Shown here: in pieces, positions 15,048 to 24,064 of the stretch
How the letters are laid out: the number at the start of each line of letters is the position of its first letter
Numbering within the stretch: the stretch's first letter is position 1
Origin: Hyphomicrobiales bacterium
GTDB taxonomy: Bacteria; Pseudomonadota; Alphaproteobacteria; Rhizobiales; Xanthobacteraceae
NCBI GenBank assembly: GCA_016713235.1
Contig: JADJPN010000002.1
Span: 434,001 to 498,000 of the forward strand
DNA length: 64,000 nucleotides
Direction: 5' to 3'
The notes under the pieces: generated by a model
What the model saw: the letters and a program-made list of their open reading frames with translations, nothing else
Databases searched by the model: none
What the model was told of the DNA's origin: nothing
Translations under genes and position numbers: made by a program

Positions 15048-18000
15048 ATGGCCACGTTCAAAATCACCGCGGACGACAGCGTATTTGATCGAGACCCGGC
15101 GACATCGCCTTCGAAGGAGGCCCGGCGGGATCCAATACCCTCATCGTCGATGCCGGCGCCTACCTGATTTCTACGGGGACTAATGGCGTGGCCGCGGTGC
15201 TCACCAATGGCGGGGCGTGGACCACTACCATCAACGGTTCGCTCTTTGGCGAAGATTTCGGTCTGCTGGTTGCATTCGGTAATCCCAGCGTCAGCAAGAT
15301 CACCATCGGCACCGAAGGCAGTATCGGCAGCAACGACCAGGCAATCCAGACCGATACCGCCACCCAGATCGTCAACAGCGGCACGATCCATGGGCTCGAC
15401 TCCATCAGGTACACGGACGGCATACATAGTCTGACAAACAACGCGACCGGATCGATCACAGGCAATATCACTGCTGCGTTCCCGGCGACCGTGACGCTGG
15501 TGAATTCGGGGCTGATTGACGGTGACATTACAATCGGCGGCGGCAACGACAAGATCACGAATAACGGCACGATCACCGAGGCCATCGACCTCAACGCAGG
15601 CAAGCACACACTCGTCAGCAATACGCGCCTGACCGATAATGTCTTCGCCGGTACTGGCGACGACACGATTACGCTCAAGCTGGGTATGGACGGACAGATC
15701 GAGGCGGGCAACGGCAACCACAGGATCACGATTTCCGCCGGCGGCGTCTCAAGCGTTCAAACCGGTACGGGCAACGACACCGTGAGCGTGGTGGGCGACA
15801 CGGCCGGCGCGCTGTTCCTTGGCAGCGGTAACAACACGGCGACCCTGACCGGCAACATTTTTTCCATCACGATAATGGGAGGCGGGAACGATAAATTCAC
15901 GCTGAAAGGCAACGCGTCCGACATCATCGACCTCGGCGAAGGCAACAACACGCTCGCGATTACCGGTCAGGCGCAGGCAATCACGACGGGTGATGGCGAC
16001 GACCGGGGCACGATTACGGGCAACGCAACGGGCCTGCTGGATCTGGGTGATGGCAAAAACTCGCTAACCGTGAACGGCAGCATTTCCCAGCTTACAACCG
16101 GGACCGGAGACGATTCGATCAAGATCAGCGGCTCGACCGGCATGGTCACTCTCGGTGACGGCAAGAACACTTTCGCTGCGTCGTCGGTCGTCGGCGGTTT
16201 GAGCGGCGGTGCAGGAGACGACAATTTCAAAGTGACCGGCGATGTCACCGGCAACGCGCAGCTCGGCGACGGCAGAAACACTTACACTGGGTCGGCGGTC
16301 TCCGGAAATTTGACCGGCGGTACGGGAGACGACAATTTCAAACTGAGCGGCAATGTCATTGGCAACGTGCTGCTCGGCGCCGGCAGAAACACGCTCGTTG
16401 CGGCAGATGTGGGTAGCGTCACGGCGGGACTCGGCGACGATACCGTCACGGCCGCTAATGTCGGCGCGACGAATCTCGGCGACGGTAATAACAAGCTCAC
16501 CGTAAGCGGCAATGCAGGTGTGATCACGCTCGGTATCGGCAACGATACCGTCTCTATCGGTGCTCTCGGTCAGGGCAATATCAATCTCGGCGATGGTACC
16601 AACAAGCTGACGAATGGCTCGGGGGTTACCGGAAATATTTCAGCCGGTGCGGGTAACGACAGCGTGACATTGAAAGGCTCTGTCGTCGGGAGCGTCGCTC
16701 TCGGCGACGGCAAGAATGCGCTGACCGCGAGCAGCCTGATCGACGGCAATGTCACGACCGGCACTGGCGATGACGTCGTGAAGCTCAATGGAGTTACAGG
16801 CACTATCGATCTCGGCGAGGGCAAGAATACGCTTGTGGTTTTAAGCGTGGGCGGCGGTGTCGCGACCGGCTCCGGCGACGATAATGCCACGATAACCGGC
16901 GGCTCCGTGATTAGTCTCGGAGACGGCAATAACAAGCTGCTCTTCAATGGGCCGGGTGCTGCAACAAGCATCACCACCGGCAACGGCAATGACACGATTA
17001 CGTTCGGTAAGGATGCCGATTCCGTCGCATCGCTTGATGCCGGTGACGGGAATAATAAGATTATTACCTTTGGTGCGATCGGGACGCTAACCGCGGGAAG
17101 TGGCGCGGACGTCTGGACTAACGGCGGGACGGTTACCAACGCCAATCTGGGCGGCGGCGTGAACGTCCTCACGAATAACGGCCAGATCACCGGCACGCTT
17201 ATGCTCGGGAGCGATACGGACACCGTTACCAACAAGTCCAGTCTCTTCGATATAAACTTTGGCGACGGCAAGAACACGCTGAGCAACTTCGGCAGCATTC
17301 TGGGCGTGGTAACATCGGTCGGCGCGCTTACGATCACCAACAACAGCACCGGAAACATGGGGAACGTCACGACCGGCGCGGGCGCCGACGTGCTGACAAA
17401 CTCGTCCCTGATGGTCAATGTTTCGCTCGGAGCCGGAAACGACAAGGTCACGAACAACGCGAAGTCATCGATCAACACGCTGGATACCGGCGCGGACAAC
17501 GACACGGTCACGAACAACGCGACTATTTTCACCGTTCAGCTGGGTAGTGGCAATGATGCGCTGACCAATGCGAAGGGCGCGTCGATTAACAGTGCCCTCG
17601 GTGGTGACGACGCGGATATCGTTACAAACTCAGGTTTGATCGGGTCGCTGCAGCTGGAAGGCGGCGCCGACATTCTCAATAATAAAAACACCGGTAGCGT
17701 CACCGGTCTGCTCGATGCAGGCAATGGCGACGACACGATCACGAATGCCGGAAAACTTGCTGCCGTCGATCTCGGCGGCGGCACGAACAAGCTGACCAAT
17801 ACCGGCGCGATCTCAGGCGTCGTTTCCGGCGCCGGTATCGATACGGTGACGAACAGCGGCACGATAAACGACGATCTGCTGTTTACCGGTAGTAGTGCTA
17901 CCATCACGAATAATGGCGCGATTGCAGGCGACATCCTCTTTGTAGGCGGCGTCAATCTTTTGATCAATAACAAGATGCTCGACGGCAGCGTTACGGCAAT

Positions 18001-18919
18001 GGGCGCGGTCACGATCAGGAATGCCGGCACGATCACGGACAGCATCAATCTCGGCGCCGGTTCGGATCTCGTGCAGAATTTTGTCGGCAGCAAGCACGGC
18101 ATCATGCTCGGTGAGATTTCGCTCGGCGAAGGCAATGATACGTTCCAGGGCGGCAACTTCAGCGAGACTGTTCGCGACGAAGACGGCGTGGATACCTATA
18201 CGCTCGGCGGCGGTAACGACATTTTCTTTGCCAATGGCCCGGTTCCAGGGGAGGCGGACACCGTCGATGGCGGTGCCGGGATCGACACCTATTCAGCGGA
18301 AGGTTCGCTGACCGCGCTCAGGATCAATATCGATAGCGTCGACCACGATGATAGTGTTGGCGATCTGCCCCTCTTGTCCGGCGCGATCGCGAAGAACGTC
18401 GCGACCGCATACGGCGATACGATCAGCAACTTCGAGAATATCTCCGGCAGCGAAGGTAGCGATGAAATCGTCGGTAACGCACTTGCCAACGTACTCTCCG
18501 GCAAGTCCGGCGCAGATGTCATTTATGGTCTCGGCGGCAACGACACCATCGACGGCGGCAATGGCGTCGACAGTATCGTCGGCGGCGCGGGCAAAGACGT
18601 ATTGACCGGTGCTGGTGGGGCCGACACGTTCTTCTTCCTGCAGGCGTCCGATAGCGGCACGACGACAGCCACGCGCGATGTCATCACGGATTTCGAGGAT
18701 GCTCTCGATCTGATCGATCTCTCCGGCATTGGCGGGTTGTCGTTCCTCGGTACCAATCAGGCCTTCACCGGCGCTGCGGGTGAAGTCCGCGTGCTGACGA
18801 CGGCCGGGGGGTACATCGTCGAGGTCAATACCGATACCGACACGCGCGCCGACTTCTCGATTCAGATCAATAATGCCGTGCACAACATAAGCTGGGGTGC
18901 GGCCGACTTCGTATTGTAG
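15048..18919 (+). CDS. Large repeat (beta-solenoid) protein with RTX C-terminus, apparent frameshift near start
   Basis: About 1,290 residues after correction. The likely start is ATG 15048 (MATFKITADDSVFDRE); one base is missing near 15090, after which the long frame runs unbroken. Residues about 150-1000 form some forty 18-20-residue coils. In the first zone they alternate strictly between a TGTGDD-type and an LGDGKN-type half; later coils change to GAGxDxVTNSGTI. The C-terminus has true RTX nonapeptides (GGNDTIDGGNGVDSIVGGAGKD) and a serralysin-type ending (ADTFFF, VITDFEDALDLIDLSGI), the usual type I secretion signal. No N-terminal signal peptide. Probably a secreted or surface calcium-binding adhesin or matrix protein. 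No secretion ATPase, fusion protein or protease lies nearby. Confidence 0.88.
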
Positions 18920-18926
18920 GCGATTT

Positions 18927-18955
18927 ATCCGGGCGCCGCGTGACGGCGCCCGGAT
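18927..18955. terminator. 12-bp GC-rich hairpin between convergent genes
   Basis: ATCCGGGCGCCG-cgtga-CGGCGCCCGGAT, a perfect 12-bp stem between the ends of the RTX gene and the SDR gene. It lacks a T-run, so it is a structural rather than textbook terminator, but position and stability fit a bidirectional end. Confidence 0.6.
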
Positions 18956-18959
18956 CGCG

Positions 18960-19757
18960 CTAGCGCGCCACCAGCGGCGCGAAACCCAGATGCATGCCGG
19001 CATCGACCAGCAGGGTTTCGCCGGTCACGTTGCGCGATGCGTCGGAAAGAAAGAACAGCGCCGAGTCCGCTACGTCCTCCGCGGTTGACGCTACTTTCAG
19101 CGGCGAGTTCGCAATCACGCGCTCGCGCAGCGAATCCCGGAATTGCTCGTTCACGGTTTTTGCAAACCACGGCGTGTCGATGAACCCGGGGCAGATCGCG
19201 TTCACGCGGATTTTCGGCGCGAGCGCGCGGGCCAGCGTGATCGTCATCGTGTTCAGCGCGCCCTTGCTCGCGGCATAGGCGACCGAAGAGCCGACGCCGG
19301 TGACCGCGGCGATCGAAGAGGTCATCAGCACGCTCGGTTTCGGCGCGGCTTCCAGGAGCGCGCGCGTTGCGCGCAGCATCTGAAACGGGCCGACGGTGTT
19401 CACCGCATAGAGGCGGAAGAAGTCGTCCTTGGAGAGTGCGTTCAAGTCGCCATGATTGGCGGCGACCTTGGTGGTGCCGGCATTGTTCGCGAGCGCGTCG
19501 ACTTTGCCGAATTGGACCGCGGCTTCCGCGATCTTTTTGCAGTCGGCGTCTTCCGCGACATCGCCTTGCACGACCGCGACTTCCGCGCCGGCTTTGCGGC
19601 AGAGGTCCGCGGTTTCTTCCGCTTCCCTGGCGCTATTGGCGTAGTTGACGACCACGGCTTTGGCGCCGCGCCTGGCCGCGCCGATTGCGATTGCCGCGCC
19701 CAAGCCCGTGGAAGAGCCGGTGACCAGAATTACCTTGCCGTCGAAATCGCCTGCCAC
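18960..19757 (-). CDS. SDR family oxidoreductase
   Basis: Classical short-chain dehydrogenase/reductase, 265 residues, NAD(P)-dependent. The Rossmann motif TGSSTGLGAAIA (about residues 13-24), ANNAGTT, the catalytic Ser in MTSSIAA, the YAASKG Tyr-x3-Lys pair and the PGFIDTPW motif are all present, with the usual LFFLSDASRNVTGETLLVDAG ending. The frame is open upstream to 20078, but GTG 19757 with GAGAGG before it gives the family's normal start. The substrate cannot be deduced. Confidence 0.9.
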   Translation of the reverse strand: MAGDFDGKVILVTGSSTGLGAAIAIGAARRGAKAVVVNYANSAREAEETADLCRKAGAEVAVVQGDVAEDADCKKIAEAAVQFGKVDALANNAGTTKVAANHGDLNALSKDDFFRLYAVNTVGPFQMLRATRALLEAAPKPSVLMTSSIAAVTGVGSSVAYAASKGALNTMTITLARALAPKIRVNAICPGFIDTPWFAKTVNEQFRDSLRERVIANSPLKVASTAEDVADSALFFLSDASRNVTGETLLVDAGMHLGFAPLVAR

Positions 19758-19874
19758 TTTATGCCTCTCATGTATTTGCTTTTTCGTCAGATAGCGTAGT
19801 CGCGTCGCAGCGGGCTGCAAAGGATTACCTGACAGGGAATGGAGCAAACGTCCGCTCCGCGATAGGTCTCGTGC

Positions 19875-20264
19875 ATGGCACAGATAAAACCCGCCGGTGA
19901 GGTGTTGCGCGAATGGCGCCAGCGCCGCCGCATGACGCTGGTCGACCGTGCGCGCGAAGCCGTCGAACTGGTTCTGAAAGGCCACGAGCCGTATCTCGCG
20001 CTCGCGGCACTTCATGACGAGCCGGCGATGTACCGCAAGGCGGGAGAGCCCGGTGCGCCGCCTGCGAAGATCAGCCATCCGGAAGTCGTGCTTCCCATGG
20101 AGCGGGAAGCAGATGGACAGTTGTTCTCGCTTTTCAGCACGACAATGGTGTCCGGCACGCCGGTGGATGTGCCACTCTCCGAATTGGCGATCGAATCTTT
20201 TTTCCCCGCGGACAAGGCGACGGCCAACGCTACACAGACTTTACGAAGCAAATTCCTGAAATGA
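19875..20264 (+). CDS. Remnant of MmyB-type XRE regulator lacking most of the HTH
   Basis: A 129-residue protein that looks like a much shortened member of the XRE/MmyB-ligand-binding family (normally about 270 residues). The start VLREWRQRRRMT is the usual opening just before the helix-turn-helix, but it jumps at once to REAVELVLKGHEPY, the beginning of the MmyB-like ligand-binding domain, and from there to the terminal region EVVLPM, FSLFSTTMVSGTPVDVPLSELAIESFFPAD. Two internal deletions are needed to explain this, and both keep the frame. It can no longer bind DNA by the known fold. Its stop overlaps the MFS start (ATGA), so it may persist as a leader or as a ligand-binding fragment. Confidence 0.6.
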   Translation: MAQIKPAGEVLREWRQRRRMTLVDRAREAVELVLKGHEPYLALAALHDEPAMYRKAGEPGAPPAKISHPEVVLPMEREADGQLFSLFSTTMVSGTPVDVPLSELAIESFFPADKATANATQTLRSKFLK

Positions 20265-21436
20265 CCGATACCTCCACCCAACCGCGCGCGGGCGCGAACA
20301 TGCAACTCGCGCTGTTTGCGCTGCTGCTCGGCAATTTCGCGACCGGTCTTGCGGTGATGGCGCCGGCGAGCATGATCACCGTGCTCTCCAAGGATCTTTC
20401 GGTCTCGATCCGCGAGGCGGGATTTCTCGTGACTGCCGGCGCGATCATGCTTTGCATTGGTTCGCCGGTGATGGCGTGGGTCACGACCCGTATCGACCGG
20501 CGCAGGCTGCTCTCCGTGGTCATGCTGATCACCGCGATCTGTCACGGGCTTTCCGCACTCGCGCCGAATTTCTGGACGCTGCTTGCGGCGCGGGTCGCCA
20601 TGCTCGCGGCCGCCGCGGTTTACACGCCGCAGGCGGCAAACGCGGTCGCGCTTCTTGTCCCCGTGGAGAAACGCGCGAGCTCCATCTCCTTCATTTTTCT
20701 GGGCTGGTCGCTTGCCGTCGCGGTTGGTCTGCCCGCGCTCAACCTCGGCACGCAATATATCGGCTGGCGCGAAATGCATGCGGCTTGCGCGGCGATTACC
20801 GCTGCTGCGGCAGTGATGAATTACGTTTCGCTGCGGCCGGGTTTGCTAGGCGAGCCGCTCTCGCTGCAAAGCTGGCTTGAGGTCGGCCGCAACAAGCTGA
20901 TGCTGCTTCTGCTTGCGATCACGACGCTGCAAACCAGCGGGCAATTCGCCTTGCTTACTTACCTCGATCCGCTGACGCGGATGCGCACCGGCGGCGGCGC
21001 CGAACTGATCGCGCTGATGTTCTCGCTGTTCGGGATTTGCGGGTTCATCGGCAATGTCATCGCGGCGCGGCTGGCGGGGAAGATCGGGCCGCTGAAGACG
21101 TCCGTGATCTTCATGTGTTCGCTGCTGGTCGGCATCGTCTTCTGGGCGCTCGACTCCGCATTGCTCGCGACAATTTTCGCGAGCGTAGCGTTCTGGGGGC
21201 TGGGCTTTGCCGCGTTCAATGCCCTGCAACAGGCGCGGCTGGTCGCGGCGGGACCGCATCTTTCGAGTGCGACGGTCGCGCTCAATACGTCCGCGCTTTA
21301 TGTAGGGCAGGCGATCGGTTCTGCGCTCGGAGGACTGCTGTTCGCGCGCGGACTTTACTCCGGGATCGGTTATCTCAGCACGGCTTTCGTGCTTGCCGCG
21401 CTGATCCTGATCCTGCCTACGCGCGGGCGGACCTAG
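20261..21436 (+). CDS. MFS transporter (DHA1-like efflux permease)
   Basis: A 391-residue major facilitator with about twelve predicted membrane helices. It resembles arabinose-efflux-type drug/proton antiporters; TTRIDRRRLL is the loop 2-3 motif region, and the N-terminal domain shows LLLGNFATGLAVMAPASM. Likely exports small molecules or drugs from the cytosol. Start codon overlaps the stop of the regulator remnant. Regulators of the MmyB type often sit next to such transporters or to dehydrogenases, and here the divergent SDR gene is on the other side. Confidence 0.88.
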   Translation: MTDTSTQPRAGANMQLALFALLLGNFATGLAVMAPASMITVLSKDLSVSIREAGFLVTAGAIMLCIGSPVMAWVTTRIDRRRLLSVVMLITAICHGLSALAPNFWTLLAARVAMLAAAAVYTPQAANAVALLVPVEKRASSISFIFLGWSLAVAVGLPALNLGTQYIGWREMHAACAAITAAAAVMNYVSLRPGLLGEPLSLQSWLEVGRNKLMLLLLAITTLQTSGQFALLTYLDPLTRMRTGGGAELIALMFSLFGICGFIGNVIAARLAGKIGPLKTSVIFMCSLLVGIVFWALDSALLATIFASVAFWGLGFAAFNALQQARLVAAGPHLSSATVALNTSALYVGQAIGSALGGLLFARGLYSGIGYLSTAFVLAALILILPTRGRT

Positions 21437-21485
21437 TTTTCTTCTTCGGTTTCTTTGCGCGTTTCGATCTGGCTATCCGTCGCGG

Positions 21486-22664
21486 CTAGCCGCGATAAAT
21501 CCATTCGTTCTGGCGTAGCAGACCAGCGCCGCCGATCCGCTCCATCACCATGTCGCGCCCGAAATTGAAGGGCTTGGGCATATGATAGATGCGGCCGACA
21601 TTGCGGGCCGCGCTCTGCATCTTCGTGGTGCGTGGCATGCGATTGCGCTCATAGTTGCGAAGCGCGGAGGCGACGTCTTCCGCGCCGCGGAGATTGTCCG
21701 CAAGCGTCACGGCATCCTCGAGCGCGCTTGCCGCGCCCTGTGCGATGAATGGGAACATGCCGTGCGCGGCGTCGCCAAGCAGCGTAACCACGCCTTTGCC
21801 CCAGGGAGAAAGCAGCGGCGCTTCATAGAGTGACCAGCGGCGAAATTGAGATGCGGAAGCGATCACGCCGCGCGGCACTTCGTTCCAATCGGAGAAGCGC
21901 CGCACGACATCGGTAGCGGCGGCTTCTTCGCCCCACGATTCGGTCATCTGTGCGTCCGTAGTGACGGCGACGAGGTTGATCTCTTTGCCGTCCGCGACGG
22001 GGTAGTGCACGAGATGCGCGCCGGGACCGAGCCAGACCCGAACCTGCTTCTTGCCGCGCGTTTCTTCCGGCAGCGCGTCCATCGGAATCGTTGCGCGCCA
22101 TGCCGACATGCCGCCGTGACGCGGAGCCGTGCCGGGATAGAGGTGCGTGCGAATTTGCGAACGGATGCCGTCGGCGCCGATCAGGGCCGCGCCGATGATT
22201 TCTTCGGTTTGCCTGTCACGCTCGACCTGGCCGGTGACGCCGCGGCTGTGGCTTGCGAAGTCCGTCAGCATGCTGCCGTAGCGCAGCTCGATATCGGGAT
22301 GGCTGCCGGCTATTTTTGCGAGCGCGTTATGAAGGTCAGCGCGCAGACAGACGAGATAAGGCGCGCCGAATTTGTCCTGCATCGCCGTGCCGAGCGGCAT
22401 GGTGGCCAGGATCGCGCGGCTGGTCGCGTTGCCGACAACGAGTTCGGAAGGCTCGATCGCGTTCGGCGCGAGCGTGTCGAGCACGCCGAGCGTTTTCAGC
22501 GCGCGTGTTGCATTGGGTGAAAGCTGAATGCCTGCGCCGGACGTATCAGGCTGGTAGTTACGCTCGAAGACGAGAACGCGAAAGCCGCTATTGGCGAGCG
22601 CAATCGAAGCGGCGAGGCCGCCGATGCCGGCGCCTGCGACCAGAACCGTGCGCGAGCGCGACAC
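21486..22664 (-). CDS. FAD-dependent monooxygenase (salicylate hydroxylase-like)
   Basis: Class A flavoprotein monooxygenase, 392 residues, NAD(P)H-dependent aromatic hydroxylase family. The FAD-binding GAGIGGLAASIAL at residues 11-23, the GADGIRSQIR (DG) motif around residue 160 and the GDAAHGMFPFIAQGA motif around residue 290 are clear. It resembles salicylate or 6-hydroxynicotinate 3-monooxygenases; the substrate is not decidable. The start is GTG 22664 with no Shine-Dalgarno sequence visible, but the flavin-binding strand begins right there, so no longer start is needed. The stop of the zf-CHCC gene is 14 bp upstream. Confidence 0.88.
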   Translation of the reverse strand: MSRSRTVLVAGAGIGGLAASIALANSGFRVLVFERNYQPDTSGAGIQLSPNATRALKTLGVLDTLAPNAIEPSELVVGNATSRAILATMPLGTAMQDKFGAPYLVCLRADLHNALAKIAGSHPDIELRYGSMLTDFASHSRGVTGQVERDRQTEEIIGAALIGADGIRSQIRTHLYPGTAPRHGGMSAWRATIPMDALPEETRGKKQVRVWLGPGAHLVHYPVADGKEINLVAVTTDAQMTESWGEEAAATDVVRRFSDWNEVPRGVIASASQFRRWSLYEAPLLSPWGKGVVTLLGDAAHGMFPFIAQGAASALEDAVTLADNLRGAEDVASALRNYERNRMPRTTKMQSAARNVGRIYHMPKPFNFGRDMVMERIGGAGLLRQNEWIYRG

Positions 22665-22677
22665 GGGCGGAGGAAAG

Positions 22678-22925
22678 TTAGACGGCCGCGGGCGCGCGGT
22701 AAGCGCACTCGGCGGGCTTTGCTTCGTCGGCTTTCAGCTTCGGATTGTGACGATAGAGCGTCGAGCAATAAGGGCAGATGATTTCCTGTTCCGAGCCCAT
22801 GTCGAGATAGACATGCGGGTGGTCGTAGGGCGGGTTCGCGCCGACGCATTGGAATTTATGCGCACCAATTTCGATCACGGGATTCCCGCGTCGTTGTGGA
22901 AGTGCGGAACGACGGAAGCAGCCAT
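22678..22925 (-). CDS. Zinc-finger (zf-CHCC, NDUFS6-like) domain protein, apparent frameshift
   Basis: An 82-residue zinc-binding protein after correction. The N-terminus MAASVVPHFHNDAGIP (from ATG 22925) and the remainder PVIEIGAHKFQCVGANPP, DHPHVYLDMG, ICPYCSTLYRHNP lie in different frames; one missing G in the CCCG run near 22882 joins them. The Cys, His and CPYC ligands form the zf-CHCC site shared with the mitochondrial complex I accessory subunit NDUFS6. In alphaproteobacteria this small protein is widely conserved. Upstream of the monooxygenase on the same strand, possibly co-transcribed by chance. Confidence 0.82.
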
Positions 22926-23065
22926 GGTCTTGCTCTTGTGTTCTTGCCCTTGATTTGCGGCCGCACCATAGCGGCATAATACGCGCTGAAACAAGCACTA
23001 ATAGAGCGGATTTGACATTCGCGGTTCATGCGCTGCGAACTCGCTTAGCTACTTAAATTTGCCAG

Positions 23066-23134
23066 TGGTCCTTTGAGTCTAACATTCGCAAAGGGGCGCC
23101 GCTGAAACGGGTGCGAATGTTAGAATCGGACCAC
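23066..23134. promoter_or_regulatory. Long nested inverted repeat upstream of crotonase gene
   Basis: The arms are GTGGTCC (23066-23072) with GGACCAC (23128-23134) outside, and TCTAACATTCGCA (23078-23090) with TGCGAATGTTAGA (23112-23124) inside, a perfect 13-bp match. The element ends 18 bp before the crotonase start codon. It could be a pair of operator half-sites for a dimeric regulator or a transcript hairpin controlling the gene. Confidence 0.55.
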
Positions 23135-23152
23135 GGATCCGGGAGGACCAAA

Positions 23153-24010
23153 ATGCCGCGCGTAGTCTACGAAAAAGACGGGCGCATCGCCCGCGTTACG
23201 CTCAATCGCCCCGAAGCGATGAATGCGATCGACATGGAGTTGCCGGGTGAGTTGGCCGCGGCAATCGAGCAGGCCAACGCCGATCCGAAGGTGCACGTGA
23301 TCGTGCTCTCCGGCGCGGGGAAGGCCTTCTGCGCGGGCTACGACCTTTCTCTTTTCGCAGAGAAGGGCGGCAGCAATCCCGGCGTGCAGGAAATGCCGTG
23401 GGATCCGATGAAGGACTATCAGTTGATGATGGGCTTCACCGAAAAGTTCATGTCGATCTTCCGCTCGTATCGCCCGGTCGTCTGCAAGGTGCACGGTTTC
23501 GCGGTGGCCGGCGGCTCCGACATCGCGCTGTGCTCGGACATGATCGTCATGGCCCAAGATGCCGAGATCGGTTACATGCCGGTGCGCGTCTGGGGTTGCC
23601 CGACGACGGCGATGTGGGTCTATCGCCTCGGCATGGAGCGCGCGAAACGCATGCTGTTCACCGGCGACAAGATCGACGGCAAGGAAGCAGAAAAACTCGG
23701 ACTCGTATTGAAGGCGGTGCCCGCGGAAGAACTCGACCGCGAAGTCGATACGCTCGCTGAGCGCATGGCCTCGGTTCCGATCAACCAACTCATGATGCAG
23801 AAGCTCATGATCAATCAGGCCTACGAGAACATGGGCCTCAAGACGACGCAGATGTTTGCCACCATCTTCGACGGCATCACGCGTCACTCGCCGGAAGGCA
23901 TGGCGTTCAAGCGCCGGGCCGAGACGGTCGGCTGGAAGGAGGCGGTGCGCGAGCGCGATCTTGGAACCTACGACTGGACCCTCGACCGGCCCATTAACCG
24001 CGCCGACTGA
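23153..24010 (+). CDS. Enoyl-CoA hydratase/isomerase (crotonase) family protein
   Basis: A 285-residue crotonase. IARVTLNRPEAMNAID, GKAFCAGYDLSLFAEKGG (oxyanion-hole region) and VCKVHGFAVAGGSDIALCSDM (second oxyanion glycine region) are present; the loop after the first motif is longer than in short-chain hydratases. Family reactions act on CoA thioesters (hydration, isomerisation, hydrolysis); specific substrate not determinable. ATG 23153 follows GGGAGGACC. A long inverted repeat directly upstream suggests specific control. The next gene, an unknown membrane protein, begins 54 bp downstream and may share the transcript. Confidence 0.88.
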   Translation: MPRVVYEKDGRIARVTLNRPEAMNAIDMELPGELAAAIEQANADPKVHVIVLSGAGKAFCAGYDLSLFAEKGGSNPGVQEMPWDPMKDYQLMMGFTEKFMSIFRSYRPVVCKVHGFAVAGGSDIALCSDMIVMAQDAEIGYMPVRVWGCPTTAMWVYRLGMERAKRMLFTGDKIDGKEAEKLGLVLKAVPAEELDREVDTLAERMASVPINQLMMQKLMINQAYENMGLKTTQMFATIFDGITRHSPEGMAFKRRAETVGWKEAVRERDLGTYDWTLDRPINRAD

Positions 24011-24064
24011 TTGGTGAATCCGCCGCCCTTCGCTTTGCCGCAATCTGCCCCCATATGTGGCGGC

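Noticed and set aside
15160..18156. Long minus-strand frames opposite the RTX gene
   Set aside because: Their Leu/Pro/Ser/Val monotony is the mirror of the plus-strand repeats; no start signals or family match.
18960..20078. 372-codon SDR
   Set aside because: Codons upstream of GTG 19757 lie opposite the regulator remnant and do not match the SDR family.
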